Below are positions 26,968-38,872 of a DNA stretch of 64,000 nt, in pieces. Position 1 is the first letter of the stretch, and each line of letters opens with the position of its first letter. Below the pieces are notes generated by a model. It searched no databases. It was not told the DNA's origin and was given only the letters and a program-made list of their open reading frames with translations. The position numbers and the translations under genes are program-made. Source of the stretch: Pseudomonas sp. BP8 (lineage in GTDB: Bacteria; Pseudomonadota; Gammaproteobacteria; Pseudomonadales; Pseudomonadaceae); contig NZ_JAGINK010000001.1 in NCBI RefSeq assembly GCF_017875955.1, forward strand, positions 1,271,001 through 1,335,000. The letters are read 5' to 3'.

Positions 26968-27041
26968 CCGGCGTATTCGCGGGGCCCGGTCCTACAGGGG
27001 TAGCGCCTAGCACTGTAGGCGCGGGCTTGCGCAAAGACGCC
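26968..27041. repeat. Degenerate REP pair beside the DUF748 gene
   Basis: CCGGCGTATTCGCGGGGCCC then GGTCCTACAGG faces ACTGTAGGCGCGGGCTTGCGC. Both are decayed relative to the P. putida REP core. They end ten bases before the stop of the minus-strand DUF748 gene. With the features above, this accounts for nearly all of the 0.9-kb gap after the BON gene. Confidence 0.65.
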
Positions 27042-27050
27042 AGGGCGGGC

Positions 27051-29987
27051 TCACTCCGCATCCAGGTGCATCGGGGTAATCACTCGCCCATCCCGCTCAG
27101 CCTGGCCCAGGGTGGTATCAATGAAGTACACCCGCTCATCCTCAAGCTTGCCCTTGTCCACCAGGTAATCCTTGATGGTACCGGCGCGCTCCTGGCCCAG
27201 CTGACGCAAGAGGGCCGCGCTTTCAGCCCAGGACTTGATCACCGCTTCACGCAGCTTGGCCGTGCGCTCGTCCCGCCCCAGCTGTTCCCACTCGCCCGGA
27301 GGCTGCTGCTTGAGGCGCGTGCGGTAGATCCCTTCGAGCATCGCTGGCTTGTCATCGTCATCGACCACCAGCATGGATGCGTTGGCCGGTACCTTGTCAC
27401 CACGGCGCTGCAGGATCTTGTACCAGGTCGCTTGATACTCGCGCTCCAGGCGCTGCTCGGCGATGAGCGGGCCGTCGCTGGTCTGGGCGCTGGTGCCTTC
27501 GATCTCCAGGCGCAGCTCAGGGCGCTCCTTGAGCGCGGCGGCGAGCTTGTCCAAAGCCGACTGCGCGTCGCCGCTAAGGTCGCTGGAGCCGGCGGCGAAG
27601 GCCACGGTGCCGAGGTCCTCCGAGCCACCGCCGGTGACCAGCCCACCAATGAACTTGAACGGCGCCTGAGCTGCGCGCAGCACCAGGTTGCGCAAGGTCT
27701 GCCACACGATCGGCATGACGCTGAACTGCGGATTGTTGAGGTCGCCGGTTACCGGCAGCTCGATCGAGATCTTGCCTTGAGTGTCTTTGAGCAAGGCTAC
27801 CGCCAGGCGGATCGGCAGGTCCACGGCATCCGGGCTGTCGACCTTCTCACCCAGTTGCAACTGCTCGACTACCAGCTTGTTCTCGGCCTTGAGCTGGCCG
27901 TTGGTAATCAGGTAATGCAGGTCGAGATTGAGCCGCCCCTTGCGAATCCGGAAACCGGCGAACTTGCCGGAATAGGGCGTCAAGGTGGTCAGCTCGACCC
28001 GCTTGAAGCTGGTGGCGATGTCGAGGCTGGCCATCGGGTTGAACGGGTTGAGCGCACCTTTGATGGTCACCGGCGCATAACGGTCGACCTTGCCCTTGAT
28101 GTCGACTTTGGCAGGTGCAGGCTTGCGATTGTCGATGGTCCCGACCTGGCCATTGAGCTGCTGTACGGCGGTGGCAAAATTGGGCGTCAGGGTCAGGTCG
28201 GCAAAGTTGGCCGAGCCATCGTTGATGTCGATCTGGCCGATACGAATGGCTAGTGGCTTGTCAGTGCTGGCCGTTGCCGGTTTACCCTGCTCAGGACTGG
28301 CGGCACCGGGCGGCTGCGGAATCAGCAGGTCATCGACGTTGGTGGTACGGTCTTCGTTGATGATGAAGCGGGCATAGGGTTGCAGCAGGTTGACCTTGTC
28401 GATTGTCAACGCATCGCCATGCACGTATGACAGCCCGCTAAGGTCAAGCTGCTGCCATTTGACGAAGTCGCGGTTTTTGATCGTGTCGAGGGTATGCAAC
28501 TGGCTGACCTTGGCCGTGCCACCGACGTTGAAGGCCAGCGGCGCGGTGCTTTTCAGGTCGACCTTGAGGTCGCTGGAGAGCATCCCGCTACGCAGCTCGA
28601 GGCGGATGAACGGGCTGATGTAGGCTTGGGCGATGCGCAGGTCGATATCCTGAGTGCTGACGTCCAGCTTGGCGGTGACCGGCGCCAGATTGACCTCACC
28701 GGCGGCCTGCAGCTTGCCTTGCTTGCCGATACCGCTATCGAGCTTGAGGGTGAAGGGTGACTTGTTGAGGCTGTCGAAGCCTTTCAGGTCAAGGTTGAGA
28801 GGACCGACGTCCAATGCCACCGGCTCTTTCTGGCTGCGGTCAGCCAAATGGATCATGTAGTTGCGCGCCTGTACGTCTTTGAGCAGTACCTGCCAGGGCT
28901 TGCTCGGCGCTGCTGCAGCTTTTTCCTGGCTGCTCGGTTCGGCTGCAGCAGGTTCGGCCTTTTCTTTCGGCGTCGGTTTGGCGGGTTGGCTGGCGAACAG
29001 CTTTTGCCAGTCGAGCTGGCCGTCGCTTTCAAGGGCAGCCCAGGTCTCGAGCTTGTCGCTGCGGATCTTGCCAACAGTGACCAATTGCTTGGCCAGGTCG
29101 ATGGAGGTCTCGCTCACTTCCAGGCTGGCCAGGCGCGTCAGTGGGCGGCCATCCGGTGACTTGATCGCGAAGGGGGCGATGCGTACCGAGGTGTTGTCCA
29201 GCAGCAGCTCGGTTTCTTTCGACAGGTTGAGCTTGTAGTGGGTATCGAGGCTGATCACGCCGTCTTCCAGTACCAGCGGCACGGCGTCCCGCACGTAGGG
29301 CCACCAGGCTTTCATCTTGCCGTCGGTGATCTTCAGGGTGCCTTCGGAGCTGATCGGCGACAGGCCGAGCGTGCCTTTCCAGTCGATTCGACCGCCTGCG
29401 GGGCCGTTGGCCACCAGGGTCATGTCGGCGTTGTCGTCGGGCAGGGTGCTGAGGTTCTTCAGCTCGAGGTTCATCGAGTCGTAGAGGAACTCGATCGGCT
29501 CGCTGGGGCGCAGGTCCTGGAAGTGCAGGTAGCCTTCGCTGAGCTTGATGCTGCCGATGCGCAGGGGGAACGGGTCGCTGTCGGCCTGTTCGGGTTTGGC
29601 CTCGCCAGGCGGCAGTTTGAACAGCTGGCTGAGGTTGAGGCTGCCGTCCTTGCGGAACAACACCTCGCTGCGGGCCTTGTCGAGTTCGACAGCGTCCAGG
29701 TGCAATGCACCGCTCCACAGGCTGTCGAGCGAAAGGTTGGCGTAAAGGCGTTCGAAGCCGACCTGCTCCTTGCCGGGCTCGCCGATCTGCAGGCCCCAGA
29801 GGGTCAGCTCAAGGCTGAACGGGTTGAATTCGATACGCTGCAGCTGGGCTGGCACGGTGGCATAGTTGGCCAGTTGCTGGTTTGCGATGCGCAAACCGAC
29901 ACCGGGAACAATCAGGAAGCCAAGCAGGCTGTACAGGGCCACGAGGGCCAGCAAGGCGCCGAGGGCGCGAGTCAATCCTTTGGGCAT
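27051..29987 (-). CDS. DUF748 (AsmA-like) envelope protein with OmpA-like tail
   Basis: A large protein of 978 residues with one N-terminal membrane anchor (about 9-30) and a long beta-rich periplasmic body. The body repeats the AsmA-clan pattern (for example LSGLSYVHGDALTIDKVNLLQPYARFIINEDRTTNVDDL split over about 500-540). A Pro/Ala/Lys-rich linker lies at about 330-360. The last 200 residues include AFAAGSSDLSGDAQSALDKL and a region near the end with QERAGTIKDYLVDKGKLED, which resemble an OmpA-type module. AsmA-clan proteins are linked to lipid transport across the envelope; the substrate here is unknown. It is a lone minus-strand gene; the next gene upstream ends 79 bases away. Confidence 0.8.
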   Translation of the reverse strand: MPKGLTRALGALLALVALYSLLGFLIVPGVGLRIANQQLANYATVPAQLQRIEFNPFSLELTLWGLQIGEPGKEQVGFERLYANLSLDSLWSGALHLDAVELDKARSEVLFRKDGSLNLSQLFKLPPGEAKPEQADSDPFPLRIGSIKLSEGYLHFQDLRPSEPIEFLYDSMNLELKNLSTLPDDNADMTLVANGPAGGRIDWKGTLGLSPISSEGTLKITDGKMKAWWPYVRDAVPLVLEDGVISLDTHYKLNLSKETELLLDNTSVRIAPFAIKSPDGRPLTRLASLEVSETSIDLAKQLVTVGKIRSDKLETWAALESDGQLDWQKLFASQPAKPTPKEKAEPAAAEPSSQEKAAAAPSKPWQVLLKDVQARNYMIHLADRSQKEPVALDVGPLNLDLKGFDSLNKSPFTLKLDSGIGKQGKLQAAGEVNLAPVTAKLDVSTQDIDLRIAQAYISPFIRLELRSGMLSSDLKVDLKSTAPLAFNVGGTAKVSQLHTLDTIKNRDFVKWQQLDLSGLSYVHGDALTIDKVNLLQPYARFIINEDRTTNVDDLLIPQPPGAASPEQGKPATASTDKPLAIRIGQIDINDGSANFADLTLTPNFATAVQQLNGQVGTIDNRKPAPAKVDIKGKVDRYAPVTIKGALNPFNPMASLDIATSFKRVELTTLTPYSGKFAGFRIRKGRLNLDLHYLITNGQLKAENKLVVEQLQLGEKVDSPDAVDLPIRLAVALLKDTQGKISIELPVTGDLNNPQFSVMPIVWQTLRNLVLRAAQAPFKFIGGLVTGGGSEDLGTVAFAAGSSDLSGDAQSALDKLAAALKERPELRLEIEGTSAQTSDGPLIAEQRLEREYQATWYKILQRRGDKVPANASMLVVDDDDKPAMLEGIYRTRLKQQPPGEWEQLGRDERTAKLREAVIKSWAESAALLRQLGQERAGTIKDYLVDKGKLEDERVYFIDTTLGQAERDGRVITPMHLDAE

Positions 29988-30065
29988 GTGCAGCGTCGTC
30001 TGTCCGAGCGGGAGTGCTTGGAGTATGGCACGTTAAATCGGTTCCGCAGCGCTGACCGAATTGAC

Positions 30066-30965
30066 CTATTCAATGCCCATGCGGCGCCTGGCGCGGTGCG
30101 CCGAGGAGTCGCGCATGGCCCAGCGCAACACCGGTGCGGTGCGCTCGATGCCGAGGCGAATGACCCGCCGGCGCAGGTCGCCCTGGTGCAGGCCGAGCAT
30201 GTCCCGGCCCCAGTCTGGCAGCAACTCGATGCCCGCCTGCAGCATGAGCTTGCCGACCGGCGCGGCCAGGCGGCTGGGCGCCGGTGCCTGGCGCAGGATG
30301 CTGATCACTTCGAGGCTGCGTGCGTCGCACTGCAACTGAGGGCGCATGCGCTGCAGGTAGTCGTCGACCTCCTGGCAGGAGCGTGGCACGTCGCGCGCGC
30401 CAAGCCGTTCGGCAATCAGTGCAATCTCGTTGTAGTAGGCGTCCTGGTCGGCCCGCGACAGCTGCGGGTTGCGGTAGCGCAGGTGGGCCGCAAGAAAACT
30501 GCTGACTTCCGCGACATGCACCCAGGTCAATAGGTCGGGGTCGCTGGCGGCATAGGCTCGGCCATCGGCGGCGGTGCCGACCACTTGCAGGTGGATGGTG
30601 CGTACCTTGTCGATCAGCCACTCGGCATCACGGGTCGAGCCAAAGGTGGTGCCGGAGATGAACTGGCTGGTCCGGCGCAGGCGGCCGAGCAGGTCCTGGC
30701 GGAAGTTCGAGTGATCCCACACCCCGGCCAATGCCAGTGGGTGGAGCAATTGCAGCATCAGCGCGCTGATACCGCCCACCAGCATGCTGGGAAAATCGCC
30801 ATGCACTTGCCAACTGATGCTGCGCGGGCCAAACAAGCCGGGATCACCCTTGGGCGATTCCAGGTCGAGTTGGCCGAGGGCCAGGCCGGTAAGGCTCATG
30901 ACCTGGGTTTCGATACGACGGCGTAAGGCTTCCATGGCGACCTGCAGTGCGCGACAGCCCGCCAT
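30066..30965 (-). CDS. DUF2236 (MpaB/latex-clearing-type) oxygenase-family protein
   Basis: About 299 residues, with features of the oxygenase MpaB / DUF2236 family: GDFPSMLVGGISALMLQLLHPLALAGVWDHS split near residues 55-85, RTSQFISGTTFGS at about 97, and the HLQVVGTAADGRAYAASDPDLLTWVHVAE block around 124-152, whose His residues would bind haem. Relatives include rubber oxygenase, but the substrate here is not known. The ATG at 30965 lies ten bases after the acsA stop; an internal Met ten codons in (30935) is an equally possible start. Confidence 0.8.
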   Translation of the reverse strand: MAGCRALQVAMEALRRRIETQVMSLTGLALGQLDLESPKGDPGLFGPRSISWQVHGDFPSMLVGGISALMLQLLHPLALAGVWDHSNFRQDLLGRLRRTSQFISGTTFGSTRDAEWLIDKVRTIHLQVVGTAADGRAYAASDPDLLTWVHVAEVSSFLAAHLRYRNPQLSRADQDAYYNEIALIAERLGARDVPRSCQEVDDYLQRMRPQLQCDARSLEVISILRQAPAPSRLAAPVGKLMLQAGIELLPDWGRDMLGLHQGDLRRRVIRLGIERTAPVLRWAMRDSSAHRARRRMGIE

Positions 30966-30975
30966 GGGCCGCCCT

Positions 30976-32910
<1,935 letters not shown>

Positions 32911-33025
32911 GGCGGGTTGTCCTGCTCTTGTCGGGGCAATCATTCGATGGACAGTGTAGTCAGCGAACGTGTTCCTCGAATCAAACAGGTTTGATGCGAT
33001 GGTGGTGCAAAGCGCTGGTGAATTG

Positions 33026-33058
33026 AAAGCTGGGTGCCGCAAAGCAGCGCCCAGCTTT
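33026..33058 (-). terminator. Stem-loop after pgi
   Basis: AAAGCTGGGTGCCGC and its near-inverse GCAGCGCCCAGCTTT form a strong stem around AAA. The T-run on the minus strand is weak (CTTTCAATTC), so termination may be partial. It lies between the pgi stop and acsA. Confidence 0.65.
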
Positions 33059-33068
33059 TGTAATCGGA

Positions 33069-34733
33069 TCAGCCGCGGTGACGACCGCGGAAGTAGTTGA
33101 TCAGGCCTTGGGTAGAGCCATCTTCAGCCGACGCTTCCTGGGCACCGACCAGGCGCTGGTAGACGCCCTTGCCGAGCTCCTTGCCGAGCTCGACGCCCCA
33201 CTGGTCGAAGGCGTTGATGCCCCAGACCACGCTCTGCACGAACACTTTGTGCTCATACATCGCCACCAGCGCGCCGAGTCGACGTGGGCTGATACGCTCG
33301 ACCACCAGGGTGTTGCTCGGACGGTTGCCCGGGATCACCTTGTGCGGCGCCAGCTTGGCGATATCCGCTTCGTTCAGGCCTTTGCCGCGCAGTTCGCTCT
33401 CTGCCTCTTCGCGGGTCTTGCCGAGCATCAGCGCCTGGCTTTGCGACAGGCAGTTGGCGTACAGCCACTGGTGGTGGTCGGCCACCGGGTTGAAGCTGAC
33501 CACAGGCACGATGAAGTCGGCCGGGATCAGCTGGGTGCCTTGGTGCAGCAGCTGGTGGTAAGCGTGCTGGCCGTTACAGCCGACGCCACCCCAGATCACC
33601 GGGCCGGTGTCGGTTTTCACCGGGCTGCCGTCCTGCAATACGCTCTTGCCGTTGGACTCCATGTCCAGCTGTTGCAAGTGCTTGGTGATGTTACGCAGGT
33701 AGTGGTCGTACGGCAGGATCGCGTGGCTGCGCGCACCCCAGAAGTTGCCGTACCACACGCCGAGCAGGGCCAGCAGCACCGGCATGTTCTTCTCGAAGGG
33801 GGCGGTCTGGAAGTGCTGGTCCATGGTGTAGGCACCGGACAGCAACTCCTTGAAGTTGGCGGTACCGATGGCGAGGGCGATTGGCAGGCCGATGGCCGAC
33901 CACAGCGAGTAGCGCCCACCGACCCAGTCCCACATGGGGAAGATGTTCTCTTCACGGATACCGAAGGCGACGGCGGCGGCCTTGTTGCTCGAGACAGCAA
34001 TGAAGTGCCGGTACAACTCGGCCTCGGAACCGCCCTGGGCCAGGTACCAGGTACGCGCAGCCATTGCGTTCTTCAAGGTTTCGAGCGTGTTGAACGACTT
34101 CGACGAAACGATGAACAGGGTGGTCTCGGCCGCCAGCTTGGCCGACAGCTCATGGAACTCACTGCCGTCGATGTTCGCCAGGTAGTGACAGCGCACACCG
34201 CGTTGGGCGTAAGGCAGCAGTGCCTCGGAGACCAGCTCGGGGCCGAGGAACGAGCCGCCGATACCGATGTTGACCACGTCGGTGATGGGTTTTTCGCTGT
34301 ACCCACGCCACAGGCCGTCATGGATGCGGCCGACCAGCTCAGTGATCTGGTTGAGCACCTTGTGCACTTCAGGCATCACGTTGACACCGTTGACGCTCAG
34401 CTTGTCGCCGACCGGACGGCGCAGGGCGGTGTGCAGCACCGGTCGTCCTTCGGAGGCGTTGACGATTTCGCCGCTGAACATCGACTTGATGGCCTGGCTC
34501 AGATCGACTTCGTTGGCCAGGTTGACCAGCAGCTCGCGGGTCTGTTCGCTGATCAGGTTTTTCGAGTAGTCGAGAAACAGGCCACAGCTGCTCAACGAGA
34601 ACTGATCGAAGCGCTCTGGGTTGGCGGCAAAGGCTTCGCGCATGCTGAAGTCCTGCATGGCGTCGCGGTGTTGCTGGAGCGCCTGCCAGGCGGGCAGGGC
34701 CGTCACATCATGGGGGGTACGGTAATACGCCAT
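33069..34733 (-). CDS. pgi: Glucose-6-phosphate isomerase
   Basis: Interconverts glucose-6-phosphate and fructose-6-phosphate; in pseudomonads it works mostly in the gluconeogenic and cyclic Entner-Doudoroff direction. Signatures include [33 protein letters not shown], the PGI signature [15 protein letters not shown] and the C-terminal [14 protein letters not shown]. The ATG at 34733 ([10 protein letters not shown]) has AAGGAAACC upstream. At 554 residues it is normal. Confidence 0.97.
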   Translation of the reverse strand: MAYYRTPHDVTALPAWQALQQHRDAMQDFSMREAFAANPERFDQFSLSSCGLFLDYSKNLISEQTRELLVNLANEVDLSQAIKSMFSGEIVNASEGRPVLHTALRRPVGDKLSVNGVNVMPEVHKVLNQITELVGRIHDGLWRGYSEKPITDVVNIGIGGSFLGPELVSEALLPYAQRGVRCHYLANIDGSEFHELSAKLAAETTLFIVSSKSFNTLETLKNAMAARTWYLAQGGSEAELYRHFIAVSSNKAAAVAFGIREENIFPMWDWVGGRYSLWSAIGLPIALAIGTANFKELLSGAYTMDQHFQTAPFEKNMPVLLALLGVWYGNFWGARSHAILPYDHYLRNITKHLQQLDMESNGKSVLQDGSPVKTDTGPVIWGGVGCNGQHAYHQLLHQGTQLIPADFIVPVVSFNPVADHHQWLYANCLSQSQALMLGKTREEAESELRGKGLNEADIAKLAPHKVIPGNRPSNTLVVERISPRRLGALVAMYEHKVFVQSVVWGINAFDQWGVELGKELGKGVYQRLVGAQEASAEDGSTQGLINYFRGRHRG

Positions 34734-34903
34734 TGCGGATGGTTTCCTTGGTGCATGTTCGTGCCTAGGACAACGGGCAGTCGTTGCCAGTTGCAGGGTC
34801 GGGTCCATTATAGGCATTGGTTGCGCGGGGGGAATGGGGGAGGGTGCGGAGAATTTTGGCCGGGCAGCAGGGCAATCCACCGTCAGCGCCTGGTTGGCGC
34901 AAT

Positions 34904-34938
34904 CCCTGTAGGAGCGCCGCAGCGCCGCTCCTACAGGG
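34904..34938. repeat. 35-bp palindrome between panC and pgi
   Basis: CCCTGTAGGAGC at the left pairs with GCTCCTACAGGG at the right around GCCGCAGCGCC. It resembles the outer part of REPs without the GCTTGCCCC core, and could act as a weak bidirectional terminator. The remaining 230-base gap shows no gene. Confidence 0.75.
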
Positions 34939-34962
34939 TTCTCCAGGGGCTGGGGAATGGGC

Positions 34963-35826
34963 TCAGGCGCTGGGTTCGTCCAGGTGCAGATACAGATTGT
35001 CGATCAACCGGGTGTTACCCAGGTATGCCGCGGCAATCACCACCACGTCACGATCATCGATCATCGCCGGGCGCAGGGTCAGCGCATGGCGTACCTCAAG
35101 GTAGTCCGGGCGGAAACCGGCCGCCAGCAGCTGCGCCTGGGCGGCCACGATCAATGCCGCATAGTCGCGCTGGCCATGGCGGATGCTGTCGGCGATCTGG
35201 CTCAGCTCGCGGTACAGGGCCGGTGCAGCAGTGCGTTGCTCGGGGCTCAGGTAACCGTTGCGCGACGACAGCGCGAGGCCGTCTTCAGCGCGCACGGTCG
35301 GCTCGCCGAGGATCTGGATTGGCATGTTCAGGTCGCGCACCATGGCCCGGATCACGGCCAACTGCTGGTAGTCCTTTTCGCCAAACACGGCCAGGTCAGG
35401 CTGGACCATGTTGAACAGCTTGCTGACGACGGTGGCCACGCCCTCGAAATGCCCTGGGCGGCTGGCGCCACACAGGCCTTCGGACAACTGCGGCACGCTG
35501 ACCCGGGTCTGCACCGTAGTGCCGTCGGGATACATTTCTTCGACGGTGGGAGCAAACAGCAGGTGGCAGCCGGCCTGCAGCAGGCGCTCCTGGTCGGCGG
35601 CGAGGGTGCGCGGGTAGGTGTCGAGGTCTTCGCCCGCACCGAACTGCAGCGGGTTGACGAAGATGCTCGCAACGACAAAGTCGGCCCGCTGCGCGGCCTT
35701 GGTCACCAGTGCGGCATGACCGCTGTGCAGGTTGCCCATGGTCGGTACGAAGGCGATCCGCTTGCCTTCACTGCGCGCGCGGGCGACGGCAGCGCGCAGC
35801 TCGCGGACGGTCTTGACTGTATTCAT
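34963..35826 (-). CDS. panC: Pantothenate synthetase
   Basis: Joins pantoate and beta-alanine with ATP to make pantothenate. The nucleotidyl-transfer motif [14 protein letters not shown] (about 28-41) and the second binding loop [12 protein letters not shown] (about 186-197) are present. The ATG overlaps the panB stop (ATGA), so the two are coupled. At 287 residues it is normal. Confidence 0.97.
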   Translation of the reverse strand: MNTVKTVRELRAAVARARSEGKRIAFVPTMGNLHSGHAALVTKAAQRADFVVASIFVNPLQFGAGEDLDTYPRTLAADQERLLQAGCHLLFAPTVEEMYPDGTTVQTRVSVPQLSEGLCGASRPGHFEGVATVVSKLFNMVQPDLAVFGEKDYQQLAVIRAMVRDLNMPIQILGEPTVRAEDGLALSSRNGYLSPEQRTAAPALYRELSQIADSIRHGQRDYAALIVAAQAQLLAAGFRPDYLEVRHALTLRPAMIDDRDVVVIAAAYLGNTRLIDNLYLHLDEPSA

Positions 35827-36623
35827 GCGCTGAATCCGTGTTCGCTGGCAGGGAAGCTGACGTCCTTGACCGCCTTAACATAGGCGACCAGAGCACTGTG
35901 GATGTCCGGCTGGCCGGCCATGAAGTTCTTGACGAATTTCGGCACGTGGCCACTCAGGGACAAGCCGAGCATATCGTGCAACACCAGCACCTGGCCGTCG
36001 GTGGCGCTACCGGCACCGATGCCGATCACTGGAATGTTCACTGCCTGGGTAATCTCGGCGGCCAGTTCACTGGGCACGCATTCGAGCAGGAGCATGGCCG
36101 TACCGGCCTGCTCCAGGGCAATGGCGTCGGCACGCATCTGGCGTGCCTGGGCTTCCTGGCGGCCCTGGACCTTGTAACCGCCAAGAACGTTGACCGTCTG
36201 CGGGGTAAGGCCCATGTGCGCGCACACCGGCACGCCGCGTTCGGCCAGCAGGCGAATGGTCTCGCCCAGCCAGGCAGCGCCTTCGAGCTTGATCATGTGC
36301 GCACCGGCCTGCATCAGCGTGGCGCAGTTGGCGAAGGCTTGCTCGGGGGTGGCATGGGCCATGAACGGCAGGTCGGCAAGAATCAGCGCGCCGTGGTTAC
36401 CACGCTTGACGCATGCGGTGTGGTAGGCCATCTCCGCGGTGGTGACCGGCAGGGTGCTGTCATGCCCCTGCAGGACCATGCCCAGCGAGTCACCTACCAG
36501 CAGCACGTCCACGCCCGCCTGGCTGGCAACCTTGGCAAAGGTCGCGTCGTAGCAGGTCAGCATGGAGATTTTTTCACCCTTGGCCTTGAGGCCATTGAGG
36601 GTGGTCAGGGTTACATCAGGCAT
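35823..36623 (-). CDS. panB: 3-methyl-2-oxobutanoate hydroxymethyltransferase
   Basis: First committed step of pantothenate synthesis: adds a hydroxymethyl group to 2-oxoisovalerate. Motifs include [36 protein letters not shown] (metal-binding Asp) and [21 protein letters not shown]. At 266 residues it is normal. Its substrate comes from the valine pathway, whose ilvIHC genes are also in this window. Confidence 0.97.
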   Translation of the reverse strand: MPDVTLTTLNGLKAKGEKISMLTCYDATFAKVASQAGVDVLLVGDSLGMVLQGHDSTLPVTTAEMAYHTACVKRGNHGALILADLPFMAHATPEQAFANCATLMQAGAHMIKLEGAAWLGETIRLLAERGVPVCAHMGLTPQTVNVLGGYKVQGRQEAQARQMRADAIALEQAGTAMLLLECVPSELAAEITQAVNIPVIGIGAGSATDGQVLVLHDMLGLSLSGHVPKFVKNFMAGQPDIHSALVAYVKAVKDVSFPASEHGFSA

Positions 36624-36813
36624 GTAGGAAATCCTCGTTCAGGCGCTGTGAAAAACGACTGCGAACAACGCATGCATTCATCTTCCGGAGCGGCACATCA
36701 TCGTCTGTGATGTTCGGGGTACAGGTCCGTCCGGGCCTAAATAGGTGATAGGTGGCTTAATGGGGCCACGGGACGCCTATAGTCGTGAGCGAGGGGGGGG
36801 AAGTCAATCACCC

Positions 36814-36854
36814 TGTTACCGCATTGTTACGATGAGGGTGTTACTGGCGTTACC
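36814..36854. repeat. Cluster of four TGTTAC-type direct repeats between folK and panB
   Basis: TGTTAC occurs at 36814, 36825 and 36839, and GTTACC at 36849, all in the same orientation. The same hexamer forms the inverted site upstream of crcZ. The 250-base gap otherwise contains a run of eight Gs near 36793 and no gene. Whether a regulator binds here is unknown. Confidence 0.4.
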
Positions 36855-36873
36855 GTCGTCTGCAGCGCCCGAA

Positions 36874-37353
36874 TTACAGGCGCTCAAGGCCGACAAACGG
36901 GCAATCGTCGAGCAGCTGCGCCAGGCTGCGGCCATCGGCCAGGGCGAAATCGGGCGGTACCAGTTCGGCCAGCGGATAGAGCACGAAGGCGCGGGCCTGC
37001 ATGTGGTAGTGCGGCACCTTGAGGCGGGGGATATCGATGACCTGGTCACCGAACAGCAGTACATCGAGGTCGAGCGTGCGCGGGCCCCAGCGCTCCTGGC
37101 GGACACGGCCCTGGCCATTCTCGATGGCCTGCAGGGCATCGAGCAGTTGCAGTGGCGTCAGCGAGGTGTCCAGTGCCGCCACCGCATTGGTATAGCGCGG
37201 TTGGCCGGGGAGCAACGAGTCGCTCGCATAGAACCGCGAGACACCTGCTAGCCGCGTGCCCTCGGCCTTGTCCAAGGCTTCGAGGGCGCTGCGCAGCTGC
37301 TCAGCCGGCTCGGCCAGGTTGCTACCCAGGCCGATATAGGCGCGGCTCGCCAT
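36874..37353 (-). CDS. folK: 2-amino-4-hydroxy-6-hydroxymethyldihydropteridine pyrophosphokinase
   Basis: Pyrophosphorylates the pterin used by FolP. The family motif GPRTLDLDVLLFGD (about 89-102) and the N-terminal AYIGLGSNLAEP are intact. At 159 residues it is normal. It starts two bases after the pcnB stop, an arrangement shared with E. coli. Confidence 0.97.
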   Translation of the reverse strand: MASRAYIGLGSNLAEPAEQLRSALEALDKAEGTRLAGVSRFYASDSLLPGQPRYTNAVAALDTSLTPLQLLDALQAIENGQGRVRQERWGPRTLDLDVLLFGDQVIDIPRLKVPHYHMQARAFVLYPLAELVPPDFALADGRSLAQLLDDCPFVGLERL

Positions 37354-37355
37354 GT

Positions 37356-38744
37356 TTACTCGAACGCCTCGTCACCGCTGCGCTTGCGCTTGGCACCACT
37401 GCGCTTGCGCTTGCGCGGGGCTGCACCGGCGCCGTCGTCACGGTTACCCAGGTCGCGGATCATGTCGCGACGCTCGCTGTCGTTGGCGTCCTGGTAGTCC
37501 GTCCACCATTGGCCAAGCTCTTCGGTTTCCTCGCCGGCGCTTTCGCGTAGCAGCAGGAAGTCGTAACCGGCACGGAAGCGTGGATTGTCCAGGAGCATGT
37601 CGGCGCGTTTGCCGCTACGCCGTGGCAGGCGCTCCTGCATGTCCCAGATCTCGCGGATCGGCAGGGTGAAGCGCTTGGGAATGGCGATGCGCTGGCACTG
37701 TTCGGCGATCAGGTCGTGCGCGGCCTGGTTCATGGCCGGGATTGGTGGCACGCCTTGGCTCTGCAGGTACAGCGCGCGGCCGGGCAGGGCTGGCCAGAGC
37801 AGGGCCGCAAAGAGGAACGCCGGCGTGACCGGTTTGCCCTGCTTGACCCGCAGGTCGGTGTTGGCCAGTGCCTGGCTGATCAGCGTGTGGGTATAGCTCG
37901 GGCGCTCTTCCAGGGCGTGGCTGCTGCCCGGGAACAGCGGTTCGAACAGCTTCAGGTCGACCAGCATCTCGAAGGTGATCGCCGCGTGACCGGACAGGAA
38001 CAGCTTGAGGCACTCCTCGAACAGCCGGGCCGGCGGAATGTCGCGCAGCATCGGCGCCAGTTCGCGGATCGGCTGCACGGTGTGTTTCTCGATGCCGAAG
38101 TCCAGCTTGGCAGCGAAACGCACGGCACGCAGCATGCGCACTGGGTCTTCCTGGTAACGATGAGTAGGATCGCCGATCAGGCGCAACAAGCGGTTGCGGA
38201 TGTCGTGGATACCATTGGCGTAATCGAGAATGCGCTCGCTGACCGGATCGTAGTACAGGGCATTGATGGTGAAGTCGCGGCGTTGCGCGTCTTCTTCCAA
38301 GGTGCCGTATACGTTGTCACGCAAGATGCGCCCGCTGGCATTATGCGACGAACGGTGGCTATCACCTTCATCTTCATCGGAGTGATGCGCGCGGAATGTC
38401 GCGACTTCGATGATTTCGCGGCCAAAATGCACATGGACCAGCTTGAAGCGGCGGCCAATGATCCGCGCATTGCGGAACTCGGCACGAACCTGCTCGGGCG
38501 TGGCACTGGTGGCGACGTCGAAATCCTTCGGGGTGATACCCAGGAGGAGGTCGCGCACACAGCCGCCAACCAGATAGGCCTGGTATCCGGCAGCCTGCAG
38601 GCGATCGACGATGCCCACCGCGTGGCGGCTGAACTGGCTGCGCTGCAGCGAGTGCTGGCTCTTGTTGATCACTTCAGGCGTGGTGCGCCTGTGGTGTTGA
38701 CCACTAACGGGAGGACGGAACGACTGGAACAACTTCTTCAGCAT
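37356..38744 (-). CDS. pcnB: Poly(A) polymerase I
   Basis: Adds 3' poly(A) tails that mark RNA for decay. The nucleotidyltransferase core has YLVGGCVRDLLLG and the metal pair in KDFDVATSATPEQVR (about 70-85), and the RNA-binding part follows. The C-terminus is highly basic (RKRKRSGAKRKRSG). The start MLKKLFQSFRPP at 38744 matches the family; an ATG three codons upstream (38753) is possible, and neither has a clear ribosome-binding site. It lies downstream of crcZ, as in other pseudomonads. Confidence 0.96.
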   Translation of the reverse strand: MLKKLFQSFRPPVSGQHHRRTTPEVINKSQHSLQRSQFSRHAVGIVDRLQAAGYQAYLVGGCVRDLLLGITPKDFDVATSATPEQVRAEFRNARIIGRRFKLVHVHFGREIIEVATFRAHHSDEDEGDSHRSSHNASGRILRDNVYGTLEEDAQRRDFTINALYYDPVSERILDYANGIHDIRNRLLRLIGDPTHRYQEDPVRMLRAVRFAAKLDFGIEKHTVQPIRELAPMLRDIPPARLFEECLKLFLSGHAAITFEMLVDLKLFEPLFPGSSHALEERPSYTHTLISQALANTDLRVKQGKPVTPAFLFAALLWPALPGRALYLQSQGVPPIPAMNQAAHDLIAEQCQRIAIPKRFTLPIREIWDMQERLPRRSGKRADMLLDNPRFRAGYDFLLLRESAGEETEELGQWWTDYQDANDSERRDMIRDLGNRDDGAGAAPRKRKRSGAKRKRSGDEAFE

Positions 38745-38872
38745 GGGATGCACTGTTTGAAGGAATGTTCGGCCAATGATAAGAGAATGGCCGCATGATG
38801 GGCGGGGATTCTAGCATTTACTTGGGGAATGGTGTAGGCGGTGTGCCACGGGGTGCTGCTGGCGGGGGAGAG

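Noticed and set aside
26353..27003. A 216-codon open frame in the repeat-rich gap
   Set aside because: It runs through inverted repeats and REPs, is Arg/Ser/Ala-rich, and lacks a ribosome-binding site or domain. It is explained by the repeats.
27027..28253. A 408-codon open frame antisense to the DUF748 gene
   Set aside because: Shadow of a minus-strand gene whose AsmA-like features are clear.
33078..35414. A 778-codon open frame antisense to pgi and panC
   Set aside because: It crosses two well-supported genes and a palindrome; composition is that of a shadow frame.
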